Below are positions 28,801 to 35,917 of a DNA stretch of 64,000 bases, piece after piece (the first letter of the stretch is position 1; each line of letters begins with the position of its first letter). This DNA is from Treponema sp. (GTDB taxonomy: Bacteria > Spirochaetota > Spirochaetia > Treponematales > Treponemataceae). The stretch lies in NCBI GenBank assembly GCA_017548565.1, contig JAFYZU010000025.1, positions 1 to 64,000 on the forward strand, read 5' to 3'. Made by a program: the position numbers and the translations under genes. The notes beneath the pieces are model-generated. The model was not told where the DNA came from and did no database searches. It saw nothing but the letters and a program-made list of their open reading frames with translations.

Positions 28801-29518
28801 GATCTTCTGTCCCATAAATATCGTTATATGCGCAGTCTGCACTTACATCTACATATTCTGCAACATACTGTTCAATAGTAAGCGGTACATTCTTTAATTC
28901 AACTGTTGAAAGTTCTTCTGTACATTCTTCATCTTTATATACTTTAACTTCAATGAGGCTTACTTCGTTGTCATCTGCTGCTTTACCTTCAAGTGTAATT
29001 GTACGGCCATAAGAATCAAAAATATCAGAAGATGCTTTTGTTGCCGGACGAGAAAGAATCATCAGCGGCGGAGTATTATCTATAGTAAATGTTGTACTCT
29101 GCGTGATTTTGTGACTGCTCATATCTTTAATGGCGACAATCGCCTGATATGAACCATCTTTAAGATTTTTAGCATCATAATCAATAAGTGCACGCCAGGT
29201 TCCCTGATCTTCACCGGATTGTGCTTTTTTCCATTGGATGTCGCTTCCTGAAATTTCAACGGATTTTCCCTTTCCGTCTGTTCGTTTAAGAGTTACAGAG
29301 ATGCCCGAAATTGCTCCATCATCGTTCCAGTGACCAGAAAGAGCAAAAACATCACGGATTACAGCTCCAACCGGTGGATTTTCTATGGTAATTTCCGGTG
29401 CTTCTGTATCTACGGAAGCTCCAAGTCCTACTTCACATGAAGAAAAAAGTGAAAAAATAAATGAAAAACTCCATACAAGTAATACTGCCAGAGCAAGTTT
29501 AGTTTGTATTTTTTTCAT
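19835..29518 (-). CDS. giant Ig-like repeat lipoprotein (3227 residues)
   Basis: A surface or periplasmic protein of 3227 residues. The signal ends L-F-S-S-C (Cys28), a spirochaetal-type lipobox. Most of the chain is tandem immunoglobulin/cadherin-like beta modules. Linkers of the form V/I-D-x-T-x-P-x recur near residues 146, 716, 934, 1070, 1208, 1352, 1486, 1627, 1770 and 1905, about 134-144 residues apart through the middle (estimated from coordinates). The last 600 residues differ: they are Asn/Gly/Tyr-rich and mention no linker, perhaps a propeller. Adhesion or a structural surface role is likely but inferred. AGGAG precedes the ATG. The gene takes up 15% of the window and has its own terminator. 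Confidence 0.85.
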   Translation of the reverse strand: MKKIQTKLALAVLLVWSFSFIFSLFSSCEVGLGASVDTEAPEITIENPPVGAVIRDVFALSGHWNDDGAISGISVTLKRTDGKGKSVEISGSDIQWKKAQSGEDQGTWRALIDYDAKNLKDGSYQAIVAIKDMSSHKITQSTTFTIDNTPPLMILSRPATKASSDIFDSYGRTITLEGKAADDNEVSLIEVKVYKDEECTEELSTVELKNVPLTIEQYVAEYVDVSADCAYNDIYGTEDHLSDGSAQRYCKMNIYDGAQRYPADGSEQTEDDLKGNCTQSYYLNSEIESALQNNEITKITDFYHILNKTYESKNDSAVQEIENIFEQKKVTKSKFSINPNNNPKFVVTSRNAWDPEKYTSLDDVDFQLTAGNSYLEVEITPGLDKKEIIKDSVGVNLLLCDKFGNIDNSAEPVVLIAPGAANHAVQAEIVQSGSTYKYKTKQRIEKNSYNVNTGKYYLVQVTGYDSQGEINGKIVCDKDYAFKLVDNGEIIELYGQGVPEYISTKQESWIGSHASINAILSWKGGEAPYKLCREGKTGAVANVSSATNVGGELKWTYTESFTYSQLKALAPAGKEFPETLNYYIQKNDNEDRISTTATINLKYDGNDPYIDDKNIIFQDITDSENPKNAVVRGSGNNLTYYIRNKTGSKFKISGIATDDTGIENVVLSAAGNTYTAESSRFDFSSITFPVNLTGLVSGTITATDKAGNKSVHNLNFIIDNTPPTGNHAVDASSKDLYVRIGENPNDDITESNSLWDDDLDKDVGGKYGNGTFGSTTSIQIRGNFTDEGSGLAKIYYKVFETEQLYTNETALEELKQDVIDNHTGIITPLSNPETRRVFYNVNELKNNQGQSYSPKRADDPFGGTQFTSDLNSKGYFKFWKEIQTNYKDSISGLKEGSNYLVLVAEDNVGNTAVDYAMVNYNGENTKFINYSLNVDQTPPSEIKARNAQGNIFTGIIYTNGTDVPSLWGTVSDKSSSTNSTAGLKSLVITRDGENTVVNANLRDVRKTGANADPASVIALANADPSLKVWEADISTLLPSESKTVSLTAIATDSAGSTGNSTSCVIATITVDKTEPQIVIDAESPSDADSSDNIVQVNGIISLMGTAEDENGVDSVKGLYYKTYTDSVPQKPATNTLIPDNGTYDGWKKVSASSSGTSNWKFTNIVTNKLDGTTAIADKTKVCFTVAIKDRAGNIGYSNVKSVVVDQDTDRPVIRFSTMSLASMSSSNLVWLNSGDLTGTITDDDGAIDYVKIIAKDNSLASVPSESEWNAAANKYANGIWSYRFDSDGPKKLYFRVKEADKDGRTGKIFTSNVSSTTYASYGPKILDSNSVKFGYIDAGSTEDDIIYLKVDTQAPVLEKLYYSTSNVLWDNPATNANLVWKEADTSIIPDKFGGTNKYLFIKYRAYDTNGIDSITPKFGGTDVIEGKTVEISQAGQENRREFISCFNIENIESGLTKLEINIKDKAAANIEDATGEIKNYEAIVDNTEPEISISNYTSGQQVYGSSAVTLRGSTSDSNTITKVEFALNKIADAVPVNGWQDITDESNITYTSKLGWQIVFDDKITEPDSSSYHSNLLKKALFDLYNVQESAQPTYDTIQKVYVWLRATDELGNCGTTTQSFYFNVIPNGDRPLVEITYPSDEASVGGTIRITGSTEIQDVSASVENVYIQIDPSYDGSTFNENWASELKTLMNEKSVVSYQIKEDIGGIIGKGIPSQGNSKLNWFLNINGNREFNGKVDNENRKIAIRAYAISSTGKITCSDIVQCEIDPDAPTFGQTNELRFVQYSDAGLTVESASRSFQDGVYLKGQWYLVGSTEDDSGIRQITVDGTNIVWTTGADEHVVDNGSGWAVAIPGPNKYKNYNFKIPVGNTTPDQFGKINYEIIVTDGSESQIQNSQPFTVYYDNKAPEFEAESGNGKTLEVNGRIYQSNGSYTVRGFYEEPSNGGNNQSGFKRIAMFFTRERINNGTKELYLLDSMIDGGNNGTENFIKLGTVNNSGVVTYTNANFSKKDGLYWYRTTASIDNNELTISENALFTNKTIRAGGICMVDNVMYRIVSINGNKVTLDNSDGSVSDSTGKYVYFAYAQIIDNLSQESGKTVVYSSSDIITNGDGDCMVEGVQFSGGQYLWNASLDSSNMLDGNVKMSFVAYDAAGNYTERSIDQKVSNNAPRIAGVRFGTDTNLDNNISDFETVTRYDGVFTNVVNVKDGKTYNGQDENGEWITEYTIPETVTVKGALKVCPMIVGGNTGLGWQYAYRNKSKQNKTTTVTEYGGVGHSNDGSVRTSDLTVNITLKDFLNINIDEGTQDLKFIIWDKTDGSTLGNASSGSAKAEITLPVNIIISDSSAPTAVVNPFFWKNAEENSVYLNNPKNGHIELEDELPSGFTTGGSGVNDRDAKVSGKITFVGEATDNVIVQILKAKIPGYNSGNEFVIAQRDSSAIGWTSAHLYYKNAEGTVLSNASLDDSDWVFELLDNEYDENGKNIVTFKFHFNTEKIGSKAATNVSIQFTAVDKGSPALQNGNVTYANAKASTPGTVSTKTGALTGCYKVDVVPYITSVTTNLSSLKKNNPSVYARTAKGHYGVNVSEVLNIEGFNVSGGTLRFTKASGTVDAAYNANAGGTGVGGYKIPATAKSGNLSVIVNSVESLNNRNANDAKGSYTGTVNLALNPTGKKEIYENYYNRQPNGDNNNILTDDVVLDIWQFKDAGISQTSGYITEPIMKVNPKNGILNFGFNSGPANYCMANGQSTSYTTWVGNYARFSTCGFTVDENGNTHGITVGLDTNPGNSGSAGRMTYLTNLWGQGQLDTNGNYDGKNESRIDDIGAPTGTYNGVTFNGYVFIEDRFASPSLTTAVHGNDTYVFIAYYDDLNGEIRFKWGNVSSATIDTTLTYKYNNQNRINGDVEGGNRGYSFNQFADQTLYLKADGTNYVGIIDHVAFDSNKKPEYFSSIATSSTTAKSGNYVSIDLIKGSGIADDVIVATWYDASNNSWYYSYKKSPCNDNDMGVNPSVTPTDGDWRKPVLLASEAGENCQIAVDKAGGIHIASYDGSNADLLYAYLSSYDDSTPQVVTVDAYAFTGTNIRLDTAVSDDGNYIIPYIGYYMSSTQKPKMAYLPGVISLSATKAVREAVTIVSGTDETEAVTGLWETAIIPSLSRFADNYAYSYVNIGLWKDASTGKAKLMTGTDTAYSNQSGLGKTNTSKTYGNGTANPVLAYATRVGTRGHLETAQMK

Positions 29519-29711
29519 AATCTACTCCTGAAATACAATAAAAAAATTTTACAATAAAAAACTTACAAACTACTTATATAAATACAAATTTTTATAATAT
29601 CTCAAATTACATCATCGGTAAAAAATACCAAATTCTTGAACAAGCGAAAAATCATAATACTTTGTGAAAACTTTATATTGGATTTTTTGAAGATAGATAT
29701 TTTTACATAAA

Positions 29712-29754
29712 AAAAGCTCTGGTATTACAAGCAGAATATAAAATACCTGCTTTT
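29712..29754 (-). terminator. terminator of the 29786-31015 gene
   Basis: AAAAGC..GGTATT pairs with AATACC..GCTTTT with a small internal bulge. On the minus strand a T run follows. The remaining spacer to 29518 shows only AT-rich promoter-like sequence for the giant gene. Confidence 0.6.
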
Positions 29755-29785
29755 CCCCCAAAGCCCATAATAATTTAATACTAGT

Positions 29786-31015
29786 TTAAAGAATTTGCAA
29801 CAAAATTCTTATTTTTTGGGCAAATTCTGCAAATTTTTCAGGATTTGTCTGAAATGCTGCATTATAAACATCAGGTAAAGCTCCGCACAGGCTTCCTGCT
29901 GCCCAGAAACGGACATCTTCTGACTGTTTATCATACGCTCTTGCCCTTAAATAAACAGGTGCAAGCTTTGTTCCGTCAGATAAAATTTCCTGAGCCCTTT
30001 TTGTAAAAAGTTCATCAAGTATGATTTTTGCATTTTTATTTTTTGTAAAAAGCATTACACAGATTGTCGGCGCTATAATTCCTGTTTCTGTTATTCCATC
30101 TGCCGGTGGAAGAAGATATGCTTCATATTCATTCATAACATTCCAGGCCTTTTTTCGATGCCTGCTCAAATATGTAAAAAATACAGAAGTCTGATATTCT
30201 TCGACAAAAAATTTTAAATCATTCTGTTTAATGTTATACCAGCCGTTAAAAAGAAGACCTTTTCTATTCCATTCAGCAAGAGTCATCAAAACCTGCCTGA
30301 GAGTTATTGAATTTTTACCAAGTTTCTGGTCTAGAAGAACAGCGAGGTCTGTCCCCCTGTGCAAGCTTTCAATAAAATCCTCGTAAGCAGAAATTCCTCC
30401 TGTTTTTTCAATAAGATTTACAACAAGCGATGTAAGAATTTTATCATCTGCTCCTTCACAGACAAAAGGAGTTATAACCGTATCCTTCGTTTTTGCCAGA
30501 TATTCTTCAAAATCGTGTAAATTCAAAGGTAATTCCCCGCCAAATTTAATCGCAGTCTTTTTTGAATATGCCAGTTCACAGTTATCTATAAGGAGCGGAA
30601 GAATTTTTTTGTTTTTCATCGTTTCAGGAACTGAATCCAGAAGTTTTGAAGGTATATCTTTCGCAGAATTTTCAAGATTACTGGTAACCTCTCCTTTCCA
30701 GGCAAAAACAAGATCATATTTTTTGGAAAGATTTTTATAATTTACAGGTCCGTTTTCAAGGATAGTTACAATATATTTTTTGTTATTCTTATCTGAAACC
30801 TGACTGTAAAATAATTTTTCTATCTGTTCAACATATTCATTTTCAATTCCGTAAAAAGCAATATGTACGCGGCTATCTTTATTTTTTAAAGTAAACGATA
30901 TAAGAAGGATTATAATCAGAACAACCGCTGAAAAGGAACAGGCGATAATTGTTATATATTTTTTATTTATATTAAATTTCTTTGTTTTGTTTGTTGTATT
31001 TTTATTCTTAGTCAT
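29786..31015 (-). CDS. membrane-anchored solute-binding-like protein
   Basis: A 409-residue protein with a basic N-terminus, one membrane segment (about residues 21-43) and an outside domain resembling family-1 extracellular solute-binding proteins: V-H-I-A-F-Y-G at the start of the first lobe, Y-D-L-V-F-A-W-K-G, and later A-W-N-V-M-N-E-Y-E-A-Y-L-L-P-P-A-D-G. There is no lipobox, so it is held by an uncleaved anchor. No permease or ATPase is nearby, which argues for a sensor or orphan binding role over transport. No Shine-Dalgarno precedes ATG 31015; a GATAAA box ends 5 nt upstream (leaderless type). It ends at the hairpin 29712-29754. Confidence 0.65.
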   Translation of the reverse strand: MTKNKNTTNKTKKFNINKKYITIIACSFSAVVLIIILLISFTLKNKDSRVHIAFYGIENEYVEQIEKLFYSQVSDKNNKKYIVTILENGPVNYKNLSKKYDLVFAWKGEVTSNLENSAKDIPSKLLDSVPETMKNKKILPLLIDNCELAYSKKTAIKFGGELPLNLHDFEEYLAKTKDTVITPFVCEGADDKILTSLVVNLIEKTGGISAYEDFIESLHRGTDLAVLLDQKLGKNSITLRQVLMTLAEWNRKGLLFNGWYNIKQNDLKFFVEEYQTSVFFTYLSRHRKKAWNVMNEYEAYLLPPADGITETGIIAPTICVMLFTKNKNAKIILDELFTKRAQEILSDGTKLAPVYLRARAYDKQSEDVRFWAAGSLCGALPDVYNAAFQTNPEKFAEFAQKIRILLQIL

Positions 31016-31082
31016 ATTTTTTTATCGGAAATGAAATCTTTTTTCTTAATGTAAGAAAAATAAAATATTTTGTAAAATATAC

Positions 31083-31111
31083 TTGACAATATACAAAATG
31101 TCGTATATATT
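31083..31111 (+). promoter_or_regulatory. promoter with operator in its spacer
   Basis: TTGACA (31083-31088), exactly 17 bp, TATATT (31106-31111). The spacer and -10 contain the inverted repeat ATATAC-N8-GTATAT (31089-31108), and wider arms GTAAAATATAC / GTATATATTTTAC flank the promoter. A natural target for the XRE protein encoded downstream. Confidence 0.75.
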
Positions 31112-31137
31112 TTACATAAAGTTAAGGAGGATTAACT

Positions 31138-31674
31138 ATGAATAACTATTCAACACCCTGGTTTATCGGATTGGGATGCGGTATTCTTTGTGCTGTTGTC
31201 GTTTTACTGATCAGAAAAATTTTACGTAAAAATTCTGGTCCAGACTATGATGAACGCCAGAAGCTTATCCGCGGAAAATCTTATACTATAGGATTTTATG
31301 TTACAATTCTGCTTGAAACAGCATATCTGTATATCAGTGAATTTTATAAATCTGTACTTGTAAACAATTCACTCATTCAGTTTACAATTCTAATTACAGG
31401 TCTTATTATTGCTGTTTACATTCAGGTCTGGAACGATGCATACTTCTCTCTTAAAGAAAATCCGAAGCGATGGCTTGGAGTAATGGCAGTTGCAACTGTA
31501 CTTAATATATTAAGTTTTATCCGTCTTACAGCAGATGAAGGCATTTATCACGACGGTGTACTCGATTTTGCCTGCGTGAGCCTTATTCTTGCTGTTTACA
31601 TCATAATTCTTATGATTCTTCTTGGAATAAAAACAACCAGAAATAAAAAACTCGAAAAACAGGAAGAAAAATAA
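31138..31674 (+). CDS. four-helix membrane protein paired with XRE regulator
   Basis: A 178-residue inner-membrane protein with about four to five transmembrane segments (I-G-L-G-C-G-I-L-C-A-V-V-V-L-L near the start, then segments near 55, 80, 120 and 150). After the first helix comes the D-E-R-Q...R-G motif, which recurs in small membrane proteins encoded beside XRE regulators. AAGGAGG lies before the ATG, and the regulator gene follows 16 nt after the stop, so they form one operon. The function of such pairs is not well known; control of the pair by its own regulator is likely from the operator at the promoter. Confidence 0.8.
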   Translation: MNNYSTPWFIGLGCGILCAVVVLLIRKILRKNSGPDYDERQKLIRGKSYTIGFYVTILLETAYLYISEFYKSVLVNNSLIQFTILITGLIIAVYIQVWNDAYFSLKENPKRWLGVMAVATVLNILSFIRLTADEGIYHDGVLDFACVSLILAVYIIILMILLGIKTTRNKKLEKQEEK

Positions 31675-31690
31675 AAGGAGGCTTTAACGT

Positions 31691-31888
31691 ATGAAAAACC
31701 TCAAATTAAAATCTGCAAGAGCACTAAAGGATCTTTCACAGAATGATCTTGCAAAACTGGTCGAAGTAAGCCGTCAGACAATAAATGCAATAGAAAAAGG
31801 AGATTATAATCCGACAATCAATCTTTGCATTGCTATCTGTAAAGCACTCGATCTTAAACTGAACGATCTTTTCTGGCCCGAAGAATAA
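31691..31888 (+). CDS. XRE-family regulator (Cro/CI type)
   Basis: A 65-residue protein that is almost entirely one helix-turn-helix domain: L-S-Q-N-D-L-A-K-L-V-E-V-S-R-Q-T-I-N-A-I-E-K-G, then N-P-T-I-N-L-C-I-A-I-C-K-A-L. This is the typical small regulator that dimerises on palindromic operators. AAGGAGG precedes its ATG. It is the second gene of the membrane-protein unit and ends in a strong terminator. Autoregulation through the inverted repeat in the promoter at 31083-31111 is inferred. Confidence 0.92.
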   Translation: MKNLKLKSARALKDLSQNDLAKLVEVSRQTINAIEKGDYNPTINLCIAICKALDLKLNDLFWPEE

Positions 31889-31915
31889 TTCTTATAACAT
31901 CCCATTTAAAACTAA

Positions 31916-31967
31916 AAAGGGTTGTCCACAATAAATAATTTCCGGTGGACAACCCTTTCGTTTTTTT
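31916..31967. terminator. strong terminator between XRE gene and M16 protease gene
   Basis: A 14-bp perfect stem (AAAGGGTTGTCCAC and complement) with a 15-nt loop, followed by a T run on the plus strand. On the minus strand TTTTTAG follows, so it may also end the long rpmH-M16 run. Confidence 0.93.
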
Positions 31968-31978
31968 CAACAGTTTTT

Positions 31979-34798
31979 TTATTTTTCTGGAACAAGATAA
32001 ACTGTCGACATATTGTTTGTATTACAATATTTGATGATTGTTTTCTGAATATTTTCTGCAGTTATTAATTCAATGAAATCATCTTTCTGGAAAAGATCTT
32101 CAGGACAATCTTTATAAAAATAAAATCCACACAAAACATCCATAATCCATGAGTTGTTCTTTAAATTTGTTTCACGTGTACGGATATAGGCTTCTTTTAT
32201 CTTCTGAATATTTTCCGGTGTTGTAAGTTCCTTTTTAAGGCGTTCAATTTCTGCCAGTGCCGCATTTTTAATTTCACGTCCTCTTAAAGGATCACAGCTT
32301 GTATAAATTTCAATAATATAATCATAAGGATTTACACCACGCATAGCATGAGTTAATCCTACACTATAAGATCCACCCATGTCTTCACGAATAATTTCAC
32401 GTAAAAGAATGTTCAGAAGCTGTGTTGCCGCATAAATATTATTATCTTCTGTGTAAGGATCTTCTGTTTCTGTTGTTCCATAAAAACAGATATCAAGAAG
32501 TCCCTGTTTTTCTGTTCCTTTTTTTACGGTTGCTTCTTTTTTGCCTTTAAATCCTGCAGGAATATATTTTCTTTCTTTAGGATTTCTTTCTGTTATAAGT
32601 GATCCAAGATATGATGCAAATAAATCTACAAATGATTTTTCATCAAAATCGCCTACTACAATAAATGTATAATCAGAAGGATCTTTGTAAATCTGACGAT
32701 AGATTTTTTCTGCAGTAGCCTGAACAAGTTTTTTGACATAATTCAAATCTAATGGAGCAAATCGTATACTGTTTCCGAAAAGAAGCTCTCGTACTTTATC
32801 TGTAAATACATCATTAACCTTTGAACCATGTCCCTGTGCAATCTGATTTACTGTATCCATAAGGATTTTCCAACCTTCGTCTGTAAAACGAGGCTTTGTA
32901 AACATAAGATTTATGCACTGAAGAGCATATTCAACATCTTTTTTAGTTGATGATGCTGTTATAGAATTTGAAGTAAATGAAAGATTTGAATTTATAGAAA
33001 TCTGTTTATCTGTAAGTATCTTCTGTAACTGAGTATAATTTACATCACCAAGACCAGAAAGAAGTGCATAATTGAATATAAACTGAGAAGAAGGATAGTC
33101 TTTATCAGAAATATAACTTGTTCCGTTATTACTTAAGGCATTGATACTCAACGAATTTTTAACATTCTTTGTTTTCTTAGTAATTAATTTTATTCCGTTA
33201 TCAAAGGTATATTCTATTGTACCAAGCTTTGTATTTTTAACAGAAGTTACAACCTTTCCTTTTGAAGACGGTTTATCCATGAGAGTTGTAACAGGGTTAT
33301 TTTCTTTATATTCAAGAATTTCAGCACTTTCATAATTGCTCCATACATCAAGAAGTTGCTTTTCAGAAGGAACAACTGTTGAATTTACAGGAGCTGCAAG
33401 GAAAAGACTTTCTCCACGGCTTTTGAACATCTTTTTTGCAACATCTTTTAAATCTTCGTTTGTAATCTGCTTGATGTATTTTTTAGTATAAGCAGCGTCT
33501 TTTTCAAATCCGTAAACAGGAGCGTTATTCAAATATGCCCATACAATTGATGAAGCCCAGTTAGAAGATTCCTTTTTGTCTTTATTCTTTACCGAATGAT
33601 CTGCATTATCGAGGTTTGCTTTCTTAAAACGAGCTATTTCTTCATCTGTTGCACCAAACACCATGAAGCGTTCCAGTTCATCAATCATTTTTTTAATTGA
33701 TTCTACATCTTTTCCTGTTTTTGGAACAATTGAAGCAAATTTAAAGCATTCTTTACGTGTTTCATTCAAATTCTGAACACTTGCTCCAAGCCATGGAGAA
33801 TCAACACTGTTTGTAATTTCTGAAAGTCTCTGATTAAAAATCTGACTGAAAAGATTAAGGACATGCATTTCATACATCTGTCTTTCATTTGTAAGAGGTT
33901 TATAGGTTTCATCCCTTACAAAAATACCAATCTGATCGTAAGGCATTTCCTTGTCTTTGAAGAATTTTACTTTTTTTGCTGTATTTGACGGAACAATATA
34001 GTTCGGAAGAGAAACCGTTTTGTCCGAAGCAGGAATTGTTCCAACAGATTCTTTTATTGCTTTTTCAAGAACGGCCGGATCTATATCTCCAACTGCAATA
34101 ATTGCCATAAATTCCGGTCTATACCATTTTTTATAAAAATCAACGACACGTTGTCTTGAAACAGAATTAATGATTTTCATATCACCGATTGGAAGTCGTT
34201 TTGCAAACTGTGAATCTCTATAAAGAAATTCCACAAGACTGTTTGAATAACGTCCATTTAAACCTGTCCCGATACGCCATTCTTCGTTTATAACTTTTCT
34301 TTCTTTATCAAGTTCTATCTGATCAAAAGAAACTTCATTTGCCCATTCCTTTAAAACCTGAAAGCTCTTTGCAATTATATCCGGATTATCAGCAGGAATT
34401 TCAAGCATATATACAGTTTCTTCAAAGCTTGTATAAGCGTTTACTTCCGGTCCAAAAGCCATTCCGATAGATTCAAAATAATCGATAATTGAATTCTTCT
34501 CGAAATTCTTTGTTCCGTTAAAACACATGTGTTCAACAAAATGTGCTACACCCTTCTGATCTTCATCTTCCATTGCAGAACCTGCTTTTACCGCAAGTCT
34601 CAAGGAAATTCTGTTTTCAGGCTGACTGTTTTTAAGGATGTAATACTGCATACCATTAGATAAGGTTCCACGTTTGATAGAAGACATCCATGATATCGGT
34701 GTTTCCTTAATTTTATCTGCTCCTGCAGCAAACATACAGAAGATACAACCAGCTGTTAAAAATAATGATATCAAAAATTTTTTAAATCCCGATTTCAT
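31979..34798 (-). CDS. exported M16 family zinc peptidase (PqqL-like)
   Basis: A 939-residue exported metallopeptidase made of two M16 halves. After a signal peptide (cleavage probably near F-A-A-G-A), the first half has the inverted zinc motif H-F-V-E-H at about residues 85-89 and the downstream ligand region E-L-D-K-E-R-K-V-I-N-E-E-W. The second half, from about residue 540, repeats the fold without the zinc motif, as in insulinase-type clams. It should degrade peptides in the periplasm. It is the last gene of the run from rpmH, 36 nt after the immunophilin gene. Length matches PqqL-type single-chain members. Confidence 0.9.
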   Translation of the reverse strand: MKSGFKKFLISLFLTAGCIFCMFAAGADKIKETPISWMSSIKRGTLSNGMQYYILKNSQPENRISLRLAVKAGSAMEDEDQKGVAHFVEHMCFNGTKNFEKNSIIDYFESIGMAFGPEVNAYTSFEETVYMLEIPADNPDIIAKSFQVLKEWANEVSFDQIELDKERKVINEEWRIGTGLNGRYSNSLVEFLYRDSQFAKRLPIGDMKIINSVSRQRVVDFYKKWYRPEFMAIIAVGDIDPAVLEKAIKESVGTIPASDKTVSLPNYIVPSNTAKKVKFFKDKEMPYDQIGIFVRDETYKPLTNERQMYEMHVLNLFSQIFNQRLSEITNSVDSPWLGASVQNLNETRKECFKFASIVPKTGKDVESIKKMIDELERFMVFGATDEEIARFKKANLDNADHSVKNKDKKESSNWASSIVWAYLNNAPVYGFEKDAAYTKKYIKQITNEDLKDVAKKMFKSRGESLFLAAPVNSTVVPSEKQLLDVWSNYESAEILEYKENNPVTTLMDKPSSKGKVVTSVKNTKLGTIEYTFDNGIKLITKKTKNVKNSLSINALSNNGTSYISDKDYPSSQFIFNYALLSGLGDVNYTQLQKILTDKQISINSNLSFTSNSITASSTKKDVEYALQCINLMFTKPRFTDEGWKILMDTVNQIAQGHGSKVNDVFTDKVRELLFGNSIRFAPLDLNYVKKLVQATAEKIYRQIYKDPSDYTFIVVGDFDEKSFVDLFASYLGSLITERNPKERKYIPAGFKGKKEATVKKGTEKQGLLDICFYGTTETEDPYTEDNNIYAATQLLNILLREIIREDMGGSYSVGLTHAMRGVNPYDYIIEIYTSCDPLRGREIKNAALAEIERLKKELTTPENIQKIKEAYIRTRETNLKNNSWIMDVLCGFYFYKDCPEDLFQKDDFIELITAENIQKTIIKYCNTNNMSTVYLVPEK

Positions 34799-34834
34799 TT
34801 TTTTTCCTCTCTTTATTTATTGTAATTTATATAA

Positions 34835-35905
34835 TTATTCTGCATTTACAACTGTAACATCAAAGCAAATATAAGAATTACCCGGAATAACGCCAGGAAT
34901 TCCATTTGCACCATATGCAAGCTGTGGCGGAATAATCATTGTTCTTGTTTCACCAACCATCATGTCCTGAACCATCTCATCAAAACCAGGAATCATCTGT
35001 CCTGCTCCTGCATCAAAATCAATGGCCTCATGTCCCTGAGGATGGAAAGCCTGAGATGCATCGAAAACACGTCCATCTGGTAAATATCCCTGATATTCAC
35101 AAGTTACATGTTTTCCTTTTCCGATTTTATTTCCTTTTCCTGCTTTCACAATCTTATAGAAAACTCCGGAATTAGACTTTTTACAACCTTCTGTAAGTTT
35201 TTCGAGCATTCTATTTGCTTCTTCTTCTGCTCTAGCGGCTGCTTCTTTTTCTTCTCTCAATACTTCATCAAGATATCTGTCAAAATCTGCCTGATTTGCA
35301 CTGAAATTTTTTGCTTCTTCACCGTTTCTTACAATCTGAACAGCTTTAATTACATCATTAGTTTTTGTTGTATTAACGATTTCCTGACCGTAAACAACTT
35401 CACCAAAAATTGTATGTTTACCGTTCAACCATTCTGTAGGAACAATTGTAATGAAAAATTGACTTCCATTTGTTCCCGGTCCTGAATTTGCCATTGCAAG
35501 TAAACCAGGCTTATCGAAAATTAAATTATCTTTAAATTCATCCGGAAATTTATATCCGGGATCTCCTGTTCCATTTCCACGTGGACATCCGCCCTGAATC
35601 ATAAAATCCTGTCCGTCACCGTTTGCAACGCTTATTACACGATGAAATTTCAATCCATTGTAAAATTTCTTACCTTTTGTTGCATCAAGAGTACCTTCTG
35701 CCAGTCCTACGAAATTCGTTACTGTAAGTGGTGTTTCCTTGTAATACAGTTTTACTGCAATTTCACCTCTGTTTGTTGTAAAAACTGCATACAATCCATC
35801 TTTTCCTTCAATTGCTTTCATTGCTTTACTCCTGGGACTGCATGCAACACCTGAAATAACAGAAATTGTTACGAACAATCCGAAAATTATTTTTTTAATG
35901 TTCAT
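34835..35905 (-). CDS. cyclophilin-FKBP fusion lipoprotein (dual-family immunophilin)
   Basis: A 356-residue peptidyl-prolyl isomerase with both folding-enzyme families in one chain. The signal ends S-G-V-A-C (Cys22), then a cyclophilin domain ([31 protein letters not shown]). A charged helix rich in Glu and Ala joins it to an FKBP domain ([30 protein letters not shown]). The cyclophilin-first order is that described for Treponema denticola. It should fold exported proteins at the outer face of the inner membrane. Genes before and after are also for exported proteins. Confidence 0.92.
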   Translation of the reverse strand: MNIKKIIFGLFVTISVISGVACSPRSKAMKAIEGKDGLYAVFTTNRGEIAVKLYYKETPLTVTNFVGLAEGTLDATKGKKFYNGLKFHRVISVANGDGQDFMIQGGCPRGNGTGDPGYKFPDEFKDNLIFDKPGLLAMANSGPGTNGSQFFITIVPTEWLNGKHTIFGEVVYGQEIVNTTKTNDVIKAVQIVRNGEEAKNFSANQADFDRYLDEVLREEKEAAARAEEEANRMLEKLTEGCKKSNSGVFYKIVKAGKGNKIGKGKHVTCEYQGYLPDGRVFDASQAFHPQGHEAIDFDAGAGQMIPGFDEMVQDMMVGETRTMIIPPQLAYGANGIPGVIPGNSYICFDVTVVNAE

Positions 35906-35917
35906 TTAAATACCTCA

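Noticed and set aside
19835-29518. Many 60-155 codon plus-strand frames under the giant lipoprotein gene
   Set aside because: All antisense to one continuous 3227-codon frame with signal peptide, ribosome-binding site and terminator.
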